This document shows positions 1 through 10,439 of a DNA stretch of 64,000 nucleotides, in pieces. The translations under genes and the position numbers were made by a program. The notes below the pieces were generated by a model. The model ran no database searches and was not told the DNA's origin. It saw nothing but the letters and a program-made list of their open reading frames with translations. Each line of letters starts with the position of its first letter. Position 1 is the stretch's first letter. Source of the DNA: Kordiimonas pumila (GTDB lineage: Bacteria; Pseudomonadota; Alphaproteobacteria; Sphingomonadales; Kordiimonadaceae); assembly GCF_015240255.1 (NCBI RefSeq), contig NZ_CP061205.1, positions 2,873,501-2,937,500 on the forward strand. Direction: 5' to 3'.

Positions 1-340
1 CCGTGATAATCATATCTGGCTGATATTCAGCAATTAACGCCAGTTCATCATCCATACGACTATAACTGCTGTGGGTTACCATATTCATCGCCCACGGCGC
101 TGGCTTCTCCCCTGCCTGCTCTGCAGCCGTAAGCGTGGTTTTTATGGTCTCTAACCAATTCTTCAAATCATTCACCGTGCGCGCATTCGGGGCAGGAAAC
201 GCTCCCATAATGCCCGCCCGGCAGGCTTCAGTAACCATAAGCGGTGTTGAAACCAAAAACATGGGAGCTACAATAAGTGGAAGCCTCATCCGTGCTTTCA
301 TCGCGGAAAGCTTTTGCTCAATGTAAGCTGCATCTGTCAT
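1..340 (-). CDS. Nitronate monooxygenase-like flavin oxidoreductase (C-terminus beyond window)
   Basis: The first 113 residues of a TIM-barrel FMN enzyme resembling the nitronate monooxygenase (2-nitropropane dioxygenase) family. An N-terminal LPLIVAPMFLVS segment followed by an EACRAGIMGAFPA segment matches the usual opening, where a buried barrel strand leads into the flavin site. The ATG at 340 is preceded by AAGGA at a good distance. It lies 9 bases after the dihydrodiol dehydrogenase stop, so it is probably the last-transcribed visible gene of the aromatic operon. The catalytic His region is outside the window, so the substrate (nitronate, enoyl compound or other) cannot be judged. Confidence 0.75.
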   Translation of the reverse strand, partial: MTDAAYIEQKLSAMKARMRLPLIVAPMFLVSTPLMVTEACRAGIMGAFPAPNARTVNDLKNWLETIKTTLTAAEQAGEKPAPWAMNMVTHSSYSRMDDELALIAEYQPDMIIT

Positions 341-349
341 TGTGTGTCC

Positions 350-1168
350 TTACTCTGCACTATTTTTGGGGCGTCGGCGACCACCGCCGCGCACTACAAG
401 CCCGCCGTCACTGGGGATAATGGCACCGGTCATAAACCCAGACTGTTCGCGGCAAGCCAAAAGCGTGTAAATAGCCGTGTGGTGGTGCGGTTCAGATAAG
501 AAACCAAGTGGCACGGTTTTGGCTACCATGTCTGCAAAACCGGGTACTGCATCAAGGCGCTGGGTGTTACCTTCACTGTCCGGCACACCGCCGAGGGGCG
601 TGTTCGTACCGCCGGGGGCCACAGCATTTACCCGCACATCGGGTGCCAATTCAAAGGCCAATTGTTTTACAAGGCCTACAAGGGCATGCTTCGATGCCAC
701 ATAAACGGCACCACCCCCGCCCGCATAAAAGCTACTGCTGGAAGCAGAAAATATCAGGCTACCCTTACTAGCCCTCAAGGCGCTTGCTGCCGCATGGGCA
801 CCGTATAAGTTGCCTTTAACATTGATATCGAAAATATAATTGTAAGTCTTTTCAAGCTCGCTTGCTGGCATATCCTCAAACGGCTTGAAAAAATCATAAA
901 CACCCGCATTGGCGACAAACACATCCAGTTTGCCAAAGTGATCAAGGGCTGCTTGCACCACACGTTCATTATCGCGGTAATTGGTTACATCCCCTTGCAC
1001 AACAGGTACGCTGTCACCGTATGACCTGCGAAGCGCATCTATACCCTTTTGGCCGCGTTGCAGCACAACCACTTGCGCCCCTTCAGTCAAGTATTTATCA
1101 ACAACCGCAAGGCCAATGCCTGTTCCGCCCCCTGTTACCACCACCACATAATTTTCAAGACACCCCAT
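350..1168 (-). CDS. cis-Dihydrodiol dehydrogenase (short-chain dehydrogenase/reductase)
   Basis: Classical SDR of 272 residues. It has the dinucleotide-binding GGGTGIG near residue 13, an NAG motif (VANAGVYDF) near 86, catalytic Ser around 140 and YVASK near 155. The sequence resembles BphB/HcaB-type enzymes that oxidise the cis-dihydrodiol made by a ring-hydroxylating dioxygenase to a catechol with NAD+. The position directly behind the dioxygenase alpha and beta genes supports that role. The start at 1168 follows GGGGATCAGGC. The C-terminal tail is rich in Arg and Gly (VVRGGGRRRPK), which is mildly unusual. The aromatic substrate is unknown. Confidence 0.85.
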   Translation of the reverse strand: MGCLENYVVVVTGGGTGIGLAVVDKYLTEGAQVVVLQRGQKGIDALRRSYGDSVPVVQGDVTNYRDNERVVQAALDHFGKLDVFVANAGVYDFFKPFEDMPASELEKTYNYIFDINVKGNLYGAHAAASALRASKGSLIFSASSSSFYAGGGGAVYVASKHALVGLVKQLAFELAPDVRVNAVAPGGTNTPLGGVPDSEGNTQRLDAVPGFADMVAKTVPLGFLSEPHHHTAIYTLLACREQSGFMTGAIIPSDGGLVVRGGGRRRPKNSAE

Positions 1169-1179
1169 GCCTGATCCCC

Positions 1180-1728
1180 TTAAAAAAATGTGTTGATGTT
1201 TTTGGCCAACAACACATTCTGTGCAACCAGAATGGTGCGGCGAGCAATTTTAAGGCTTCCGCTTACTTCACGCAGAATATCTTGCCGGCGCCCAAAGATG
1301 GTTTCGGTGTCTGTTTCGCGGCTGTTGCGGTAATTTACAAAAACCGAATGTACTTCATATTCGTTGGCTTTTTTTGTGTGGAATGCCTCAACATTGCTAA
1401 TCGTGTGAAGGTGCCGCACGCGTGGGTTTTCTGTCCATGCGGTTGGCACACCAAAGCGTTTCACTCGACGGGCAAGATCTTTATGATAATCATCAAAAAA
1501 AGCCATCCGGCTTTCATGAAAAACGCCTTCGCGGTCATCCCGGTAGCGGTTTTCCATAGACGGCATCCAGTAATGAATATCCTCTGTTACCAAAGCAAAC
1601 CAAGCGTCATAGGCTTCGCTGTCCAGAAGCCGGGCTTCTGCATATAAAAATTGCTCAAGGGTATGATGCAAGCTCGGCACAACTTTCTGCCGTGTGGCAT
1701 CCACCGTCGTTATATCAGCGATCATCAT
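1180..1728 (-). CDS. Aromatic ring-hydroxylating dioxygenase, beta subunit
   Basis: Small subunit of a Rieske non-haem iron dioxygenase, about 182 residues, with the NTF2-like fold. The [19 protein letters not shown] start, the YWMPS segment and the central HxxSN region (LHTISNVEA) are typical. I chose the ATG at 1728, which has GGGAGG six bases upstream inside the alpha gene. A longer reading frame starting further upstream has no support. It overlaps the end of the alpha gene by 14 bases, implying translational coupling and stoichiometric expression. Beta subunits are mainly structural in the alpha3beta3 hexamer. Confidence 0.9.
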   Translation of the reverse strand: MMIADITTVDATRQKVVPSLHHTLEQFLYAEARLLDSEAYDAWFALVTEDIHYWMPSMENRYRDDREGVFHESRMAFFDDYHKDLARRVKRFGVPTAWTENPRVRHLHTISNVEAFHTKKANEYEVHSVFVNYRNSRETDTETIFGRRQDILREVSGSLKIARRTILVAQNVLLAKNINTFF

Positions 1729-3085
1729 TGCCCACCTCCCTTTGCTGGCGGGCGCTTCTGTCCGGCAGGTCATGCCAGTTGCCGGTGGTCATTAAATCTT
1801 GCCAGCGCTGATAAAAAAGCCGCTGATTGGCATCATTCAATGAGCCTCGGTGGATAATGCCCGGAAAATCAGTATCCGCAAGTTCTGACCCTAACCCCAT
1901 ACTGTAACAAAGCTTTTGCTTCCGAGTAATCACCCCAGCATTGGCGCGGGTTGAAAATTCCCAGTTTTCGCCGTCATCCATTTCAAACACACCGGCCGGG
2001 GAGAATGTCATCATACTGCCACGGCGGTACGCTTCTTTAACCTCTGCTGGCATGTTTTTATTCACCAGTGTCCAGCTATAAAGTTCTATTTTATCTGGGC
2101 CTTTGGGTTGCCAAACACGGAATGTGTTTTGCCCCGGTAAAAATGAAAAATTTGGGAATACAGTTGCGGATGAAATAGCACCAATCATGCGCGCACGTTC
2201 AGCACCTAACCGTGCCTCAAAAATATCCCACCGGCTGCGAAGATAATCCTCTATCACCGGCTCACCCAGCGTTCTGGTGTTACCAAATTTATCAAGGCTG
2301 GTTTCAATACCATGCCCGTTTGAAGAAGCATGAATAGCCTGATCTTGACGAGCGAGCTTTACCGGGGCGTTCGCGATAGCTTGCGCACCGCTATCGTGGG
2401 TCCATTCTGCATGATAAATGTCACCCGCAAAATTATCGGCAGCAAACTTCCAGTTTGCTTTCATCACAGATTTCACACAGCCCGGCAAAAATTCCGTACC
2501 GCCTTCATCATTATCCAGCAGCACATCCATATACCATGCAAAATGGCCTAAATAATCCCGCAAGGAAGGGGCTTCAGTATCAAACGTTGCAAAGACAAGG
2601 CCCTTATAGGTATCAAGCTGCGCTACTTGCATCAGGCCGTGGTTACATTTTTTAAAACCCGGTGTATTTGCATATAATTTAGCTTGCGGCATTCCTTTCA
2701 GGCTACCGTCTGTACCGAAAGCCCAGCCGTGATAATTGCAAATAAACCCGCGTGCCGTGCCCTGCCCCGCAAATGTCACCCTATTGCCCCGGTGCGGGCA
2801 GCTGTTTAAAAACGCCTTGATACTGCCATCCAACTGCCGAATAACAATAACCTGATCTTCCCCCATATAGGTGGTAACAAAATCACCCTTATTGGGGATC
2901 TGGCTTTCATGGGCCAAAAACAACCAGCACCGCGCAAATATCTGCTCTAGTTCAGTTTCGTAAATGCTTCTATCCCAGAAAATACGGCGATCAACAGCAC
3001 CCGTATCTACATCAATCAAACCTTTCAGGTGCTGATTATTCACGGCCTTTGCATACTGGGCTTGCCACTGTTTGCTGTCATCCAT
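1715..3085 (-). CDS. Aromatic ring-hydroxylating dioxygenase, alpha (catalytic) subunit
   Basis: Catalytic Rieske oxygenase subunit, about 456 residues from the ATG at 3085, which follows TTGAGGATATAGCG. Ligands of the 2Fe-2S centre are visible: CPHRG (C96, H98) and CNYHGW (C116, H119). The mononuclear iron site is [13 protein letters not shown] with H225 and H230 and the bridging Asp near 217. It inserts O2 into an aromatic ring to give a cis-dihydrodiol. No ferredoxin or reductase gene accompanies it, so electrons must come from partners encoded elsewhere. The adjacent meta-cleavage genes suggest a biphenyl-, phenylpropionate- or carboxylated-aromatic-type substrate, but the sequence does not name it. 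Confidence 0.92.
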   Translation of the reverse strand: MDDSKQWQAQYAKAVNNQHLKGLIDVDTGAVDRRIFWDRSIYETELEQIFARCWLFLAHESQIPNKGDFVTTYMGEDQVIVIRQLDGSIKAFLNSCPHRGNRVTFAGQGTARGFICNYHGWAFGTDGSLKGMPQAKLYANTPGFKKCNHGLMQVAQLDTYKGLVFATFDTEAPSLRDYLGHFAWYMDVLLDNDEGGTEFLPGCVKSVMKANWKFAADNFAGDIYHAEWTHDSGAQAIANAPVKLARQDQAIHASSNGHGIETSLDKFGNTRTLGEPVIEDYLRSRWDIFEARLGAERARMIGAISSATVFPNFSFLPGQNTFRVWQPKGPDKIELYSWTLVNKNMPAEVKEAYRRGSMMTFSPAGVFEMDDGENWEFSTRANAGVITRKQKLCYSMGLGSELADTDFPGIIHRGSLNDANQRLFYQRWQDLMTTGNWHDLPDRSARQQREVGNDDR

Positions 3086-3095
3086 CGCTATATCC

Positions 3096-3932
3096 TCAAG
3101 AACCACTGGCTGGGGTGATTTCAACAAAAGCCATGCCTGTGATCCAGGCCTTGACGGGCTCATAAGCGATCAACTTACAAACCGGGTCTTTCACCGATCC
3201 AAGCGCACACAGCATTTGGCGAATTTCCAGTTCCCCTTCGCCGCCATTTTCAAGGATCACATCATCAGGAAGGTCCAGAATAGGGGCAAAGTTGCTGTCT
3301 TCAATCCACCCCAGCAACTTGCGATCAAATTCTTCATTGATACTGCCCATACGCGCACTGCCAACCCAGTGGCTAAAGCCCCCAGACCCGATCACAGCCA
3401 CACGGCGATTATCAGGAAAGGCTTCGACCGCAGCGCGAATTTCTGCCCCAAGCCTAAAGCAACGCTTCAGGTTAATGCGGGGTTCCACCGCTGCGTTCAG
3501 ATAAACTGGGATAGTTTTGACCGCCTCAAGCGGCTTCACCAGCAAAAAGTGTGGGATCGTGATCGCATGATCAACAACGATGGATTTTGCCACAGACCAG
3601 TCTGTCGTATTTTCCTCACCGTGCTGAAGAATATGCTCTGCCAGCGCGGCATCAACCGCATGGTCATAACGCGGTAAATCCGGAAATTTTTCGATCGGCC
3701 CCTGCACATCACCCACTGCCATTAACATTTTGGGCAAGTTGCTTGGGCCAAACAGGATAAAGTGATCTGCCCCCACAATAATCACTGTATCGCACTCAAG
3801 TTCCGCGATCCGCTTTGAAACATAAGAAAAAGCATCCATGACGCGCTGTTCTTGCGCGGCATCACCGCGCCCTTTATGGGTGAATATCAGCGGTGCATGC
3901 GGCACCAGAAAACCACCAACGACCTGTCCCAT
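3096..3932 (-). CDS. Extradiol ring-cleavage dioxygenase, LigB-type catalytic subunit
   Basis: Class III (LigB superfamily) extradiol dioxygenase of 278 residues. His12 in VPHAP and His57 in GADHF are the expected Fe(II) ligands, and a Glu in the NGGEGELE stretch can complete the facial triad. GSGGFSHW near residue 175 carries the conserved SH pair of the family. It should open a catechol-type ring next to the hydroxyls using O2. The partner small subunit is encoded immediately upstream on the same strand, with a one-base gap. It makes the substrate for the downstream-acting hydrolase, but whether that is a catechol, a protocatechuate-like acid or a phenylpropionate catechol is not decidable here. 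Confidence 0.88.
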   Translation of the reverse strand: MGQVVGGFLVPHAPLIFTHKGRGDAAQEQRVMDAFSYVSKRIAELECDTVIIVGADHFILFGPSNLPKMLMAVGDVQGPIEKFPDLPRYDHAVDAALAEHILQHGEENTTDWSVAKSIVVDHAITIPHFLLVKPLEAVKTIPVYLNAAVEPRINLKRCFRLGAEIRAAVEAFPDNRRVAVIGSGGFSHWVGSARMGSINEEFDRKLLGWIEDSNFAPILDLPDDVILENGGEGELEIRQMLCALGSVKDPVCKLIAYEPVKAWITGMAFVEITPASGS

Positions 3933-3933
3933 T

Positions 3934-4194
3934 TTATGTTTCCCCCTGCATACGCTTCATATAGGTGCCCATATGCCGCGTTGGTTCCACCTGAATCCAG
4001 TACCCCATAAGCGCGAGCGGGCTAACGCCCAGCTCCGCAAGCTTTTTCACATCAAAAGTGGTAATCAGTTCCTGCTCTTCTGCCGTCAGGTTATATCCCG
4101 CAAGAAAGCGTGCTGCATCTTCACGGAACTTCTGCTTTGCATCCCGGTTTACACCCAGATCATAAACCACACGTTCCAGCCTATTCACATTCAT
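3934..4194 (-). CDS. LigA-type small subunit of extradiol dioxygenase
   Basis: An 86-residue helical protein matching the LigA (protocatechuate 4,5-dioxygenase alpha-chain) fold: an N-terminal YDLGVNRDAKQKFREDAARFLAGY stretch, a short LTAEE helix, then DVKKLAELGVSPL. In LigAB this subunit lids the active site and contributes to substrate binding. It sits one base upstream of the LigB-type gene and 14 bases after the hydrolase stop. A separate LigA chain is the LigAB arrangement; many class III enzymes use only a B-type chain. Confidence 0.85.
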   Translation of the reverse strand: MNVNRLERVVYDLGVNRDAKQKFREDAARFLAGYNLTAEEQELITTFDVKKLAELGVSPLALMGYWIQVEPTRHMGTYMKRMQGET

Positions 4195-4208
4195 TGGTTA
4201 TGCTTTCC

Positions 4209-5036
4209 CTATGCAGCCAAAAAATCACTCAACAATTTTTTAAACTGCTGGCTTCGCTCTAGCTGGACCCAGTGGCCACACTGGCCAAACATATGTAATT
4301 CTGCCCGTGGGATAGCCTCAAAAATGCGGCGTCCGCACTCAGGCGGCACAACCCGGTCTTCCCGGCCATGCACCACAAGGGCTTCACATTTAATGCCGGT
4401 CAGATATTTTTGCGGGAAGCCCTTCACAATTGTATCCCGGCCTTCTTCTGGCGGCGGCATAAGCTTACGAAAGGCTTCATGTGCCCCTTCTCTGATACTG
4501 GCTTCATAACGCGCCTCTACCATCGCGTCCGTGATGATGCCTTTGTCATAAGGGAAGTTTTCAACAAGCTTGCGCATATTCTCAAGCGACGGTTCATACG
4601 TAAGCCCGGCATAAAGCCCATCAGATATTTGGAATTCACCGCACGGCGTTCCCATCAGCATGATTTTTTCAACGCGGTCAGCCTGCGACAAGGCCATGGC
4701 TATAGAAAGGGCACCGCCAAAAGAATTACCAACCAGTACGGCTTTTTCAATTTCAAGGGCATCCATCACAGCAACCAGATGCTGCACCCAGAACTTGATG
4801 TCATACTTGGTACCATCTTTCAGTTCGGTATACCCAAAGCCCGCAATATCAGGGGCATATACTTTGTAGTTTTCTGCAAGTTCCCCGATCAAGCCTGCCC
4901 AGTTTGACCAAGCAGAAACACCGGGGCCCGAACCGTGCAATAATATGACCGGCCGCCCGCTACCCGCCACATGAACATTGGTTTTATGACCAAGCGCGAA
5001 TACCTCCACGCGGTCCTCAAAGGCAATAGCTACCAT
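4209..5036 (-). CDS. Meta-cleavage product hydrolase (alpha/beta hydrolase)
   Basis: C-C bond hydrolase of the BphD/MhpC type, 275 residues from the ATG at 5036. That start follows TTGGAGAGATC; a longer frame to 5150 runs into the AT-rich leader and lacks a ribosome site. The oxyanion segment HGSGPGVSAWSNW is characteristic of this family. The nucleophile is Ser in GNSFGG, the acid is probably Asp in VVHGREDRVVP, and the base is His in FGQCGHWVQLER. It should hydrolyse the vinylogous 1,5-diketone from extradiol cleavage into a hydroxydienoate and an acid. It is the promoter-proximal gene of the operon. Confidence 0.9.
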   Translation of the reverse strand: MVAIAFEDRVEVFALGHKTNVHVAGSGRPVILLHGSGPGVSAWSNWAGLIGELAENYKVYAPDIAGFGYTELKDGTKYDIKFWVQHLVAVMDALEIEKAVLVGNSFGGALSIAMALSQADRVEKIMLMGTPCGEFQISDGLYAGLTYEPSLENMRKLVENFPYDKGIITDAMVEARYEASIREGAHEAFRKLMPPPEEGRDTIVKGFPQKYLTGIKCEALVVHGREDRVVPPECGRRIFEAIPRAELHMFGQCGHWVQLERSQQFKKLLSDFLAA

Positions 5037-5101
5037 CGATGATCTCTCCAATATTAAAAACTGGCTTCCCCGGCCAAACTCAGAAATATCATTGAAAATA
5101 C

Positions 5102-5115
5102 ATACTGTATAGTAT
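5102..5115. promoter_or_regulatory. Inverted repeat, candidate operator copy 1 of aromatic operon
   Basis: ATACT-GTAT-AGTAT: five-base arms around a four-base spacer, about 66 bases upstream of the hydrolase start. A second copy with the same arms lies 119 bases away (5221-5234) in the same AT-rich leader. Repetition in a promoter region suggests a repressor or activator site. The cognate regulator is not adjacent. Confidence 0.5.
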
Positions 5116-5220
5116 TTTATGCATAAAAAATATTTATCTTTATATATCAAATAACTATATCAATAAATTAGAATAAAAATTATTTTTATTTAAAAAAATT
5201 TTTAAATTATATAAATAAAA

Positions 5221-5234
5221 ATACTTTATAGTAT
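5221..5234. promoter_or_regulatory. Inverted repeat, candidate operator copy 2 of aromatic operon
   Basis: ATACT-TTAT-AGTAT, same arms as the copy at 5102-5115. It lies about 185 bases upstream of the hydrolase start, within a very AT-rich leader (5100-5240) that separates this operon from the terminator of the formaldehyde genes. Confidence 0.5.
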
Positions 5235-5284
5235 TTTTTGAATCAGCCAGCCTACAAAAGCCAAAACCCAAAGAATTTCGCTTT

Positions 5285-5320
5285 AAAAAAAGCCCGCATG
5301 AAACATCATGCAGGCTTTTA
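5285..5320 (-). terminator. Rho-independent terminator after fghA
   Basis: On the minus strand, AAAAGCCTGCATGA pairs with TCATGCGGGCTTTT (one G-T pair) around a four-base loop, followed by a run of T. It lies 24 bases past the fghA stop and insulates the frmA-fghA transcript from the aromatic operon. Confidence 0.85.
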
Positions 5321-5343
5321 AAGTTTATAATGAAAGGTGCGTA

Positions 5344-6188
5344 TTATGCAGTTAATACTCCAGCATGATGCCTCAAGTGGTCTTCCATGAATGTTGCTAT
5401 AAAAAAGTAGCCATGGTCATACCCTTCATGTCGTCGTAACTTCAATTGCTGCCCTGTAGCCTCGCATGCATCTTCAAACAGCTCTGGCTTCAGTTGGCCC
5501 TCCATAAAATTATCAGCAAGCCCCTGATCTATCAAAATTTCAGTATCCACCGAGCCAAGCTTTCGCAGCAATGCACAAGCATCATATTCTGCCCATACGT
5601 TTGGATTATCACCTAAATAGCCAGGAAGTGCTTTTTGCCCCCAAGGGCATTTCATCGGTGCAACAATAGGTGAAAATGCAGAAACAGACTTATAAACATC
5701 CTGATTTTTCAAAAAGAGGGTTAAGGCCCCGTGCCCCCCCATTGAGTGACCGGTAATACCTTGCTTTTCCATATCTGCCGCAGCAAAATTCGCGGCAATA
5801 ACACTAGGCAGTTCTTTTGTAATATAGCTATACATCTTGAAATGCTCAGCCCACGGCTTTTCTGTTGCGTCTACATAAAAGCCTGCGCCTTGCCCAAAAT
5901 CATATTCCTCTACATTTGGAACACCCTCGCCGCGCGGGCTGGTATCTGGGCATATGATCATTAGGCCAAGCTCACTTGCCACACGCTGAAAACCAGCCTT
6001 AACGGTTGCGTTATCTTCCGTGCATGTAAGACCAGAAAGGTACCAGAGAACCGGCACCTTACCTTCTTGTGCTTGCGGCGGCATATAAACAGAAAAGCGC
6101 ATGTCGCACTTCAACGTTTCCGCTGTGTGTTTATAATACCCCTGAACACCACCAAATGATGCCGTTTCGCTGATAACTTCATAGGACA

Positions 6189-6189
<1 letters not shown>
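5344..6189 (-). CDS. fghA: S-formylglutathione hydrolase
   Basis: Esterase D family hydrolase of 281 residues that cleaves S-formylglutathione to formate and glutathione. The catalytic Ser is in GHSMGG near 148. YLSGLTCTEDN near 50 forms the oxyanion region with the family's conserved Cys, and a late HEGYDHGYFF carries the catalytic His. The start overlaps the frmA stop by one base (TAATG), so the two are translationally coupled. The cytoplasmic pathway is complete for formaldehyde detoxification apart from spontaneous or Gfa-assisted adduct formation; no gfa gene is visible. Confidence 0.95.
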
Positions 6190-7391
<1,202 letters not shown>

Positions 7392-7411
7392 TTACTGTAT
7401 GGAAATAATAA

Positions 7412-8287
7412 ATGCCTCAATGGGACGGTGTGGAAGAATTCGTAGCAGTCGCAGAAGCTGGCAGCTTTACAGGAGCGGCAAAGGCTTTAGGAGTTTCAAA
7501 TGCGCATATCAGCCGCGCTGTAGCAAAGCTTGAAACAAAAACACAGACCCGCCTTTTTAACCGCACCACTCGTTCACTGGCGCTTACATACAGAGGGGAA
7601 GTTTTACTTGAACCTTTTAGACAACTTATTGAAGACCGTGACACAGCCCTTGCCATGATTGCGGCAGACAGCGCCCCCCGCGGTGAGCTGCGCATAACGT
7701 GCTCCCCTGCAATTGCCCATCATTTCCTCATGCCTATCGCACGGCAATATGTTCAGGACTTTAAAGATTTATCTATCTGGATAGACATTTCCAACAAGAT
7801 GGTGGACTTGATCGGTGAAGGATTTGATCTGGCTATTCGCACCGGTCATTTGCCAGATTCAAGACTGATTGCCACCAAACTGGGATCAAGGCGTTTATGC
7901 ACCTGTGCATCAAAAAACTACTTTAAAATAAATGGTTACCCCTCCTCTATCAATGACCTGAGAAACCATAATTGCTTACTGGGTACAAACCCGGTTTGGC
8001 ATTTCCAAACATCCGGGGAAAAAGTAAATTTTCAGCCCAAAGGAAATTGGCGCTGCAATAGCGGTGACGGTGTTGTTGAAGCCGTCTTAGGAGATATGGG
8101 TATTTGTCAGCTACCAGAGCATTACATTAAAAAACATCTGGATAGCGGCGAGGTTGAACTGGTGTTGGATGACAACCGCATCAACGACGAACCTATATGG
8201 GCCGTTTACCCCCATAGAAAGCACTTGCTGCCCAAAATCAAAAAACTGATAGATCTTTTAAAAACTGCAATGGAAACCCCATTATAA
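7412..8287 (+). CDS. LysR-family transcriptional regulator
   Basis: 291-residue LysR protein. An N-terminal winged helix-turn-helix (FVAVAEAGSFTGAAKALGVSNAHISRAVAKLE) is followed by a periplasmic-binding-protein-like effector domain, where PRGELRITCSPAIAHHF marks the hinge. It is divergent from frmA with 116 bases between them, so control of formaldehyde oxidation is the likely role. The effector is unknown. Confidence 0.88.
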   Translation: MPQWDGVEEFVAVAEAGSFTGAAKALGVSNAHISRAVAKLETKTQTRLFNRTTRSLALTYRGEVLLEPFRQLIEDRDTALAMIAADSAPRGELRITCSPAIAHHFLMPIARQYVQDFKDLSIWIDISNKMVDLIGEGFDLAIRTGHLPDSRLIATKLGSRRLCTCASKNYFKINGYPSSINDLRNHNCLLGTNPVWHFQTSGEKVNFQPKGNWRCNSGDGVVEAVLGDMGICQLPEHYIKKHLDSGEVELVLDDNRINDEPIWAVYPHRKHLLPKIKKLIDLLKTAMETPL

Positions 8288-8299
8288 GCAATTAGATAG

Positions 8300-9226
8300 C
8301 TAGGGTAGCCGCGGAAAACCACCAGCATGGGCCACCATAGACGGCACAGGCCTGCCAAGTATTTCTTCCACCCATGCAGACAAATTTATAAGCGCATCAA
8401 GGTCAACATCTGTTTGCACTCCCGACCTATCAAGCATGTACAAAAGATCTTCCGTACCAATATTACCCGTAGCCCTAGGCGCAAAAGGGCAGCCCCCAAG
8501 GCCCGCGATTGAGCTGTCCAAAACTCTAACCCCTGCCTGATAGGCAGCCCATGCATTTGCGATACCGGTATTTCGAGTGTTATGGAAATGCGCCCGCAGG
8601 GGAACATCAGGCAGCTCTGCTTTTAGCGCACTAAACAGATCATACACCTGCATGGGGGTTGCAACACCAATGGTGTCAGCTATTGCAATCTCGCGCGGGT
8701 TTGCTGCTGCCAGTTCTTTAGCCATATCAACCACTGCTTGTGCTGATATTTCACCATCAAAAGGACAGCCAAAAGCAACAGAGATTGTCACCTGTGCCTT
8801 CACACCGTCGCGGTGTGCCAGCTGAATAATTTCTTTAGCAACCTCAACAGACTCCGCACGGGTCTGGCCCTGATTTTTTTGCCCAAAGCCATCTGATGCC
8901 GTTGCTACACAGCCAACTTCATCAACGCCGCGCTTGTTGCCATCCCGGGTTGCAAGTGCCCGCATATAGCCCCGCTTATTTAAAACAAGACCAATATATT
9001 CAACACTATTATCATCAGGGAGGCCCGCAACAACAGCTTCAGCATCCGCCATTTGGGGTACAAGTTTGGGGTGAACAAAACTTGCCACCTCAAGGCGCTT
9101 CAAGCCCGCATCCATAGCCTTTGTTAAAAGCGTAAGCTTTTGGTCAGTAGAAAAGGATACCTGTTCATTTTGCAGCCCATCACGCGCACCAACTTCAACA
9201 ATTTCCACACGTGCATCTACACTCAT
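8300..9226 (-). CDS. mvaB: Hydroxymethylglutaryl-CoA lyase
   Basis: Splits 3-hydroxy-3-methylglutaryl-CoA into acetoacetate and acetyl-CoA, the last step of leucine degradation. GARDGLQNE near residue 11 is the metal-binding start of the DRE-TIM barrel. HFHNTRN supplies metal-binding His, and GGCPFAPRATGN holds the catalytic Cys. I chose the ATG at 9226 after AAGAGGATACCTG; the longer frame overlaps the ivd gene without need. It is the last gene of the liu operon, 16 bases after ivd. Also called liuE in some genomes. Confidence 0.93.
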   Translation of the reverse strand: MSVDARVEIVEVGARDGLQNEQVSFSTDQKLTLLTKAMDAGLKRLEVASFVHPKLVPQMADAEAVVAGLPDDNSVEYIGLVLNKRGYMRALATRDGNKRGVDEVGCVATASDGFGQKNQGQTRAESVEVAKEIIQLAHRDGVKAQVTISVAFGCPFDGEISAQAVVDMAKELAAANPREIAIADTIGVATPMQVYDLFSALKAELPDVPLRAHFHNTRNTGIANAWAAYQAGVRVLDSSIAGLGGCPFAPRATGNIGTEDLLYMLDRSGVQTDVDLDALINLSAWVEEILGRPVPSMVAHAGGFPRLP

Positions 9227-9242
9227 CAGGTATCCTCTTTTC

Positions 9243-10409
9243 TTAAGCAGTTTCGTCGAACAGGCTACGCCCAATCAGCATACGGCGAATTTCAGACGTG
9301 CCTGCGCCAATTTCATAAAGCTTGGCATCACGCCAAAAACGCCCTACCGGGTACTCGTTAATATACCCATTGCCGCCAAGTGTTTGAATAGCCTCTCCTG
9401 CCATCCATGTTGCTTTTTCTGCCGCAAACAAAATACAGCCTGCTGCATCCTTACGGGTTGTTTCACCGCGATCACATGCGGTTGCCACAGCATAAACATA
9501 AGCCCGTGCTGCACCCCAAACCGAGTACATATCAGCGAGTTTGCCCTGCATCAACTGAAAGGTGCCAATTGGTTTACCAAACTGCTGGCGATCATGAACA
9601 TAAGGAATAACCGTATCAAGGCAAGAACGCATGATACCTAGCGGACCACCAGAAAGCACGACACGCTCGTAGTCAAGCCCGGACATCAAAACATTAACAC
9701 CTCGGCCTTCTTCACCAACAATATTCTCAAAAGGCACAAAGCAGTTTTCAAATACCAGTTCGCCCGTGTGCGAACCACGCATGCCAAGCTTGTCAAGCTT
9801 CTGCGCTGTTGAGAAACCTTCCATGCCTTTTTCAATAATAAAGGCTGTAATGCCTTTTGGACCTGCTTCCATATTGGTTTTTGCGTAAACCACCAGTACG
9901 TCTGCATCCGGGCCGTTTGTAATCCACATCTTGCTTCCGTTAAGTAAAAAGCCGTCATTACGCTTTTCAGCTTTCAAACGCATAGACACCACATCAGAAC
10001 CTGAACCCGGCTCAGACATGGCCAAAGCGCCCACATGCTCACCTGTGATAAGCTTAGGTAAATACTTGGCTTTTTGCTCTGCACTGGCATTTTTTGTGAG
10101 CTGGTTTACACACAGATTAGAATGCGCACCGTAACTTAGACCAATACTGGCAGAGGCCCGGCTGATTTCTTCCATGGCAATAACATGCGCCAAATAGCCC
10201 ATATCTGCGCCGCCAAACTCTTCTGGGGCCGTCATCCCCAAAATGCCAAGCTCGCCCATTTTCTCCCAAAGGTCTGCTGGAAAATGCCCTTCAGCATCAA
10301 TAGCCTCTGCACGCGGCATAATTTCATCATCAGCAAAACGGGCAACCGTTTCACGCAGCATGGTTATTTCTTCGCTGTGGTCAAACTTGAGGTGCGGAAA
10401 CTCAAACAT
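9243..10409 (-). CDS. ivd: Isovaleryl-CoA dehydrogenase
   Basis: FAD-dependent acyl-CoA dehydrogenase of 388 residues converting isovaleryl-CoA to 3-methylcrotonyl-CoA. The catalytic Glu is in the helix-G position ([12 protein letters not shown]), which is diagnostic of isovaleryl-CoA dehydrogenase and differs from the usual C-terminal Glu of other family members; the C-terminal motif here is [21 protein letters not shown] and WITNG are the flavin-contact motifs. It sits between the carboxylase alpha gene and HMG-CoA lyase. Confidence 0.95.
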   Translation of the reverse strand: MFEFPHLKFDHSEEITMLRETVARFADDEIMPRAEAIDAEGHFPADLWEKMGELGILGMTAPEEFGGADMGYLAHVIAMEEISRASASIGLSYGAHSNLCVNQLTKNASAEQKAKYLPKLITGEHVGALAMSEPGSGSDVVSMRLKAEKRNDGFLLNGSKMWITNGPDADVLVVYAKTNMEAGPKGITAFIIEKGMEGFSTAQKLDKLGMRGSHTGELVFENCFVPFENIVGEEGRGVNVLMSGLDYERVVLSGGPLGIMRSCLDTVIPYVHDRQQFGKPIGTFQLMQGKLADMYSVWGAARAYVYAVATACDRGETTRKDAAGCILFAAEKATWMAGEAIQTLGGNGYINEYPVGRFWRDAKLYEIGAGTSEIRRMLIGRSLFDETA

Positions 10410-10439
10410 GGTATGTATACCTCTGTAGATTAGGGTGAA

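Noticed and set aside
3072-3677. 201-codon plus-strand ORF opposite the extradiol dioxygenase gene
   Set aside because: It is antisense to a well-supported gene and shows no family features; same applies to other long shadow frames.
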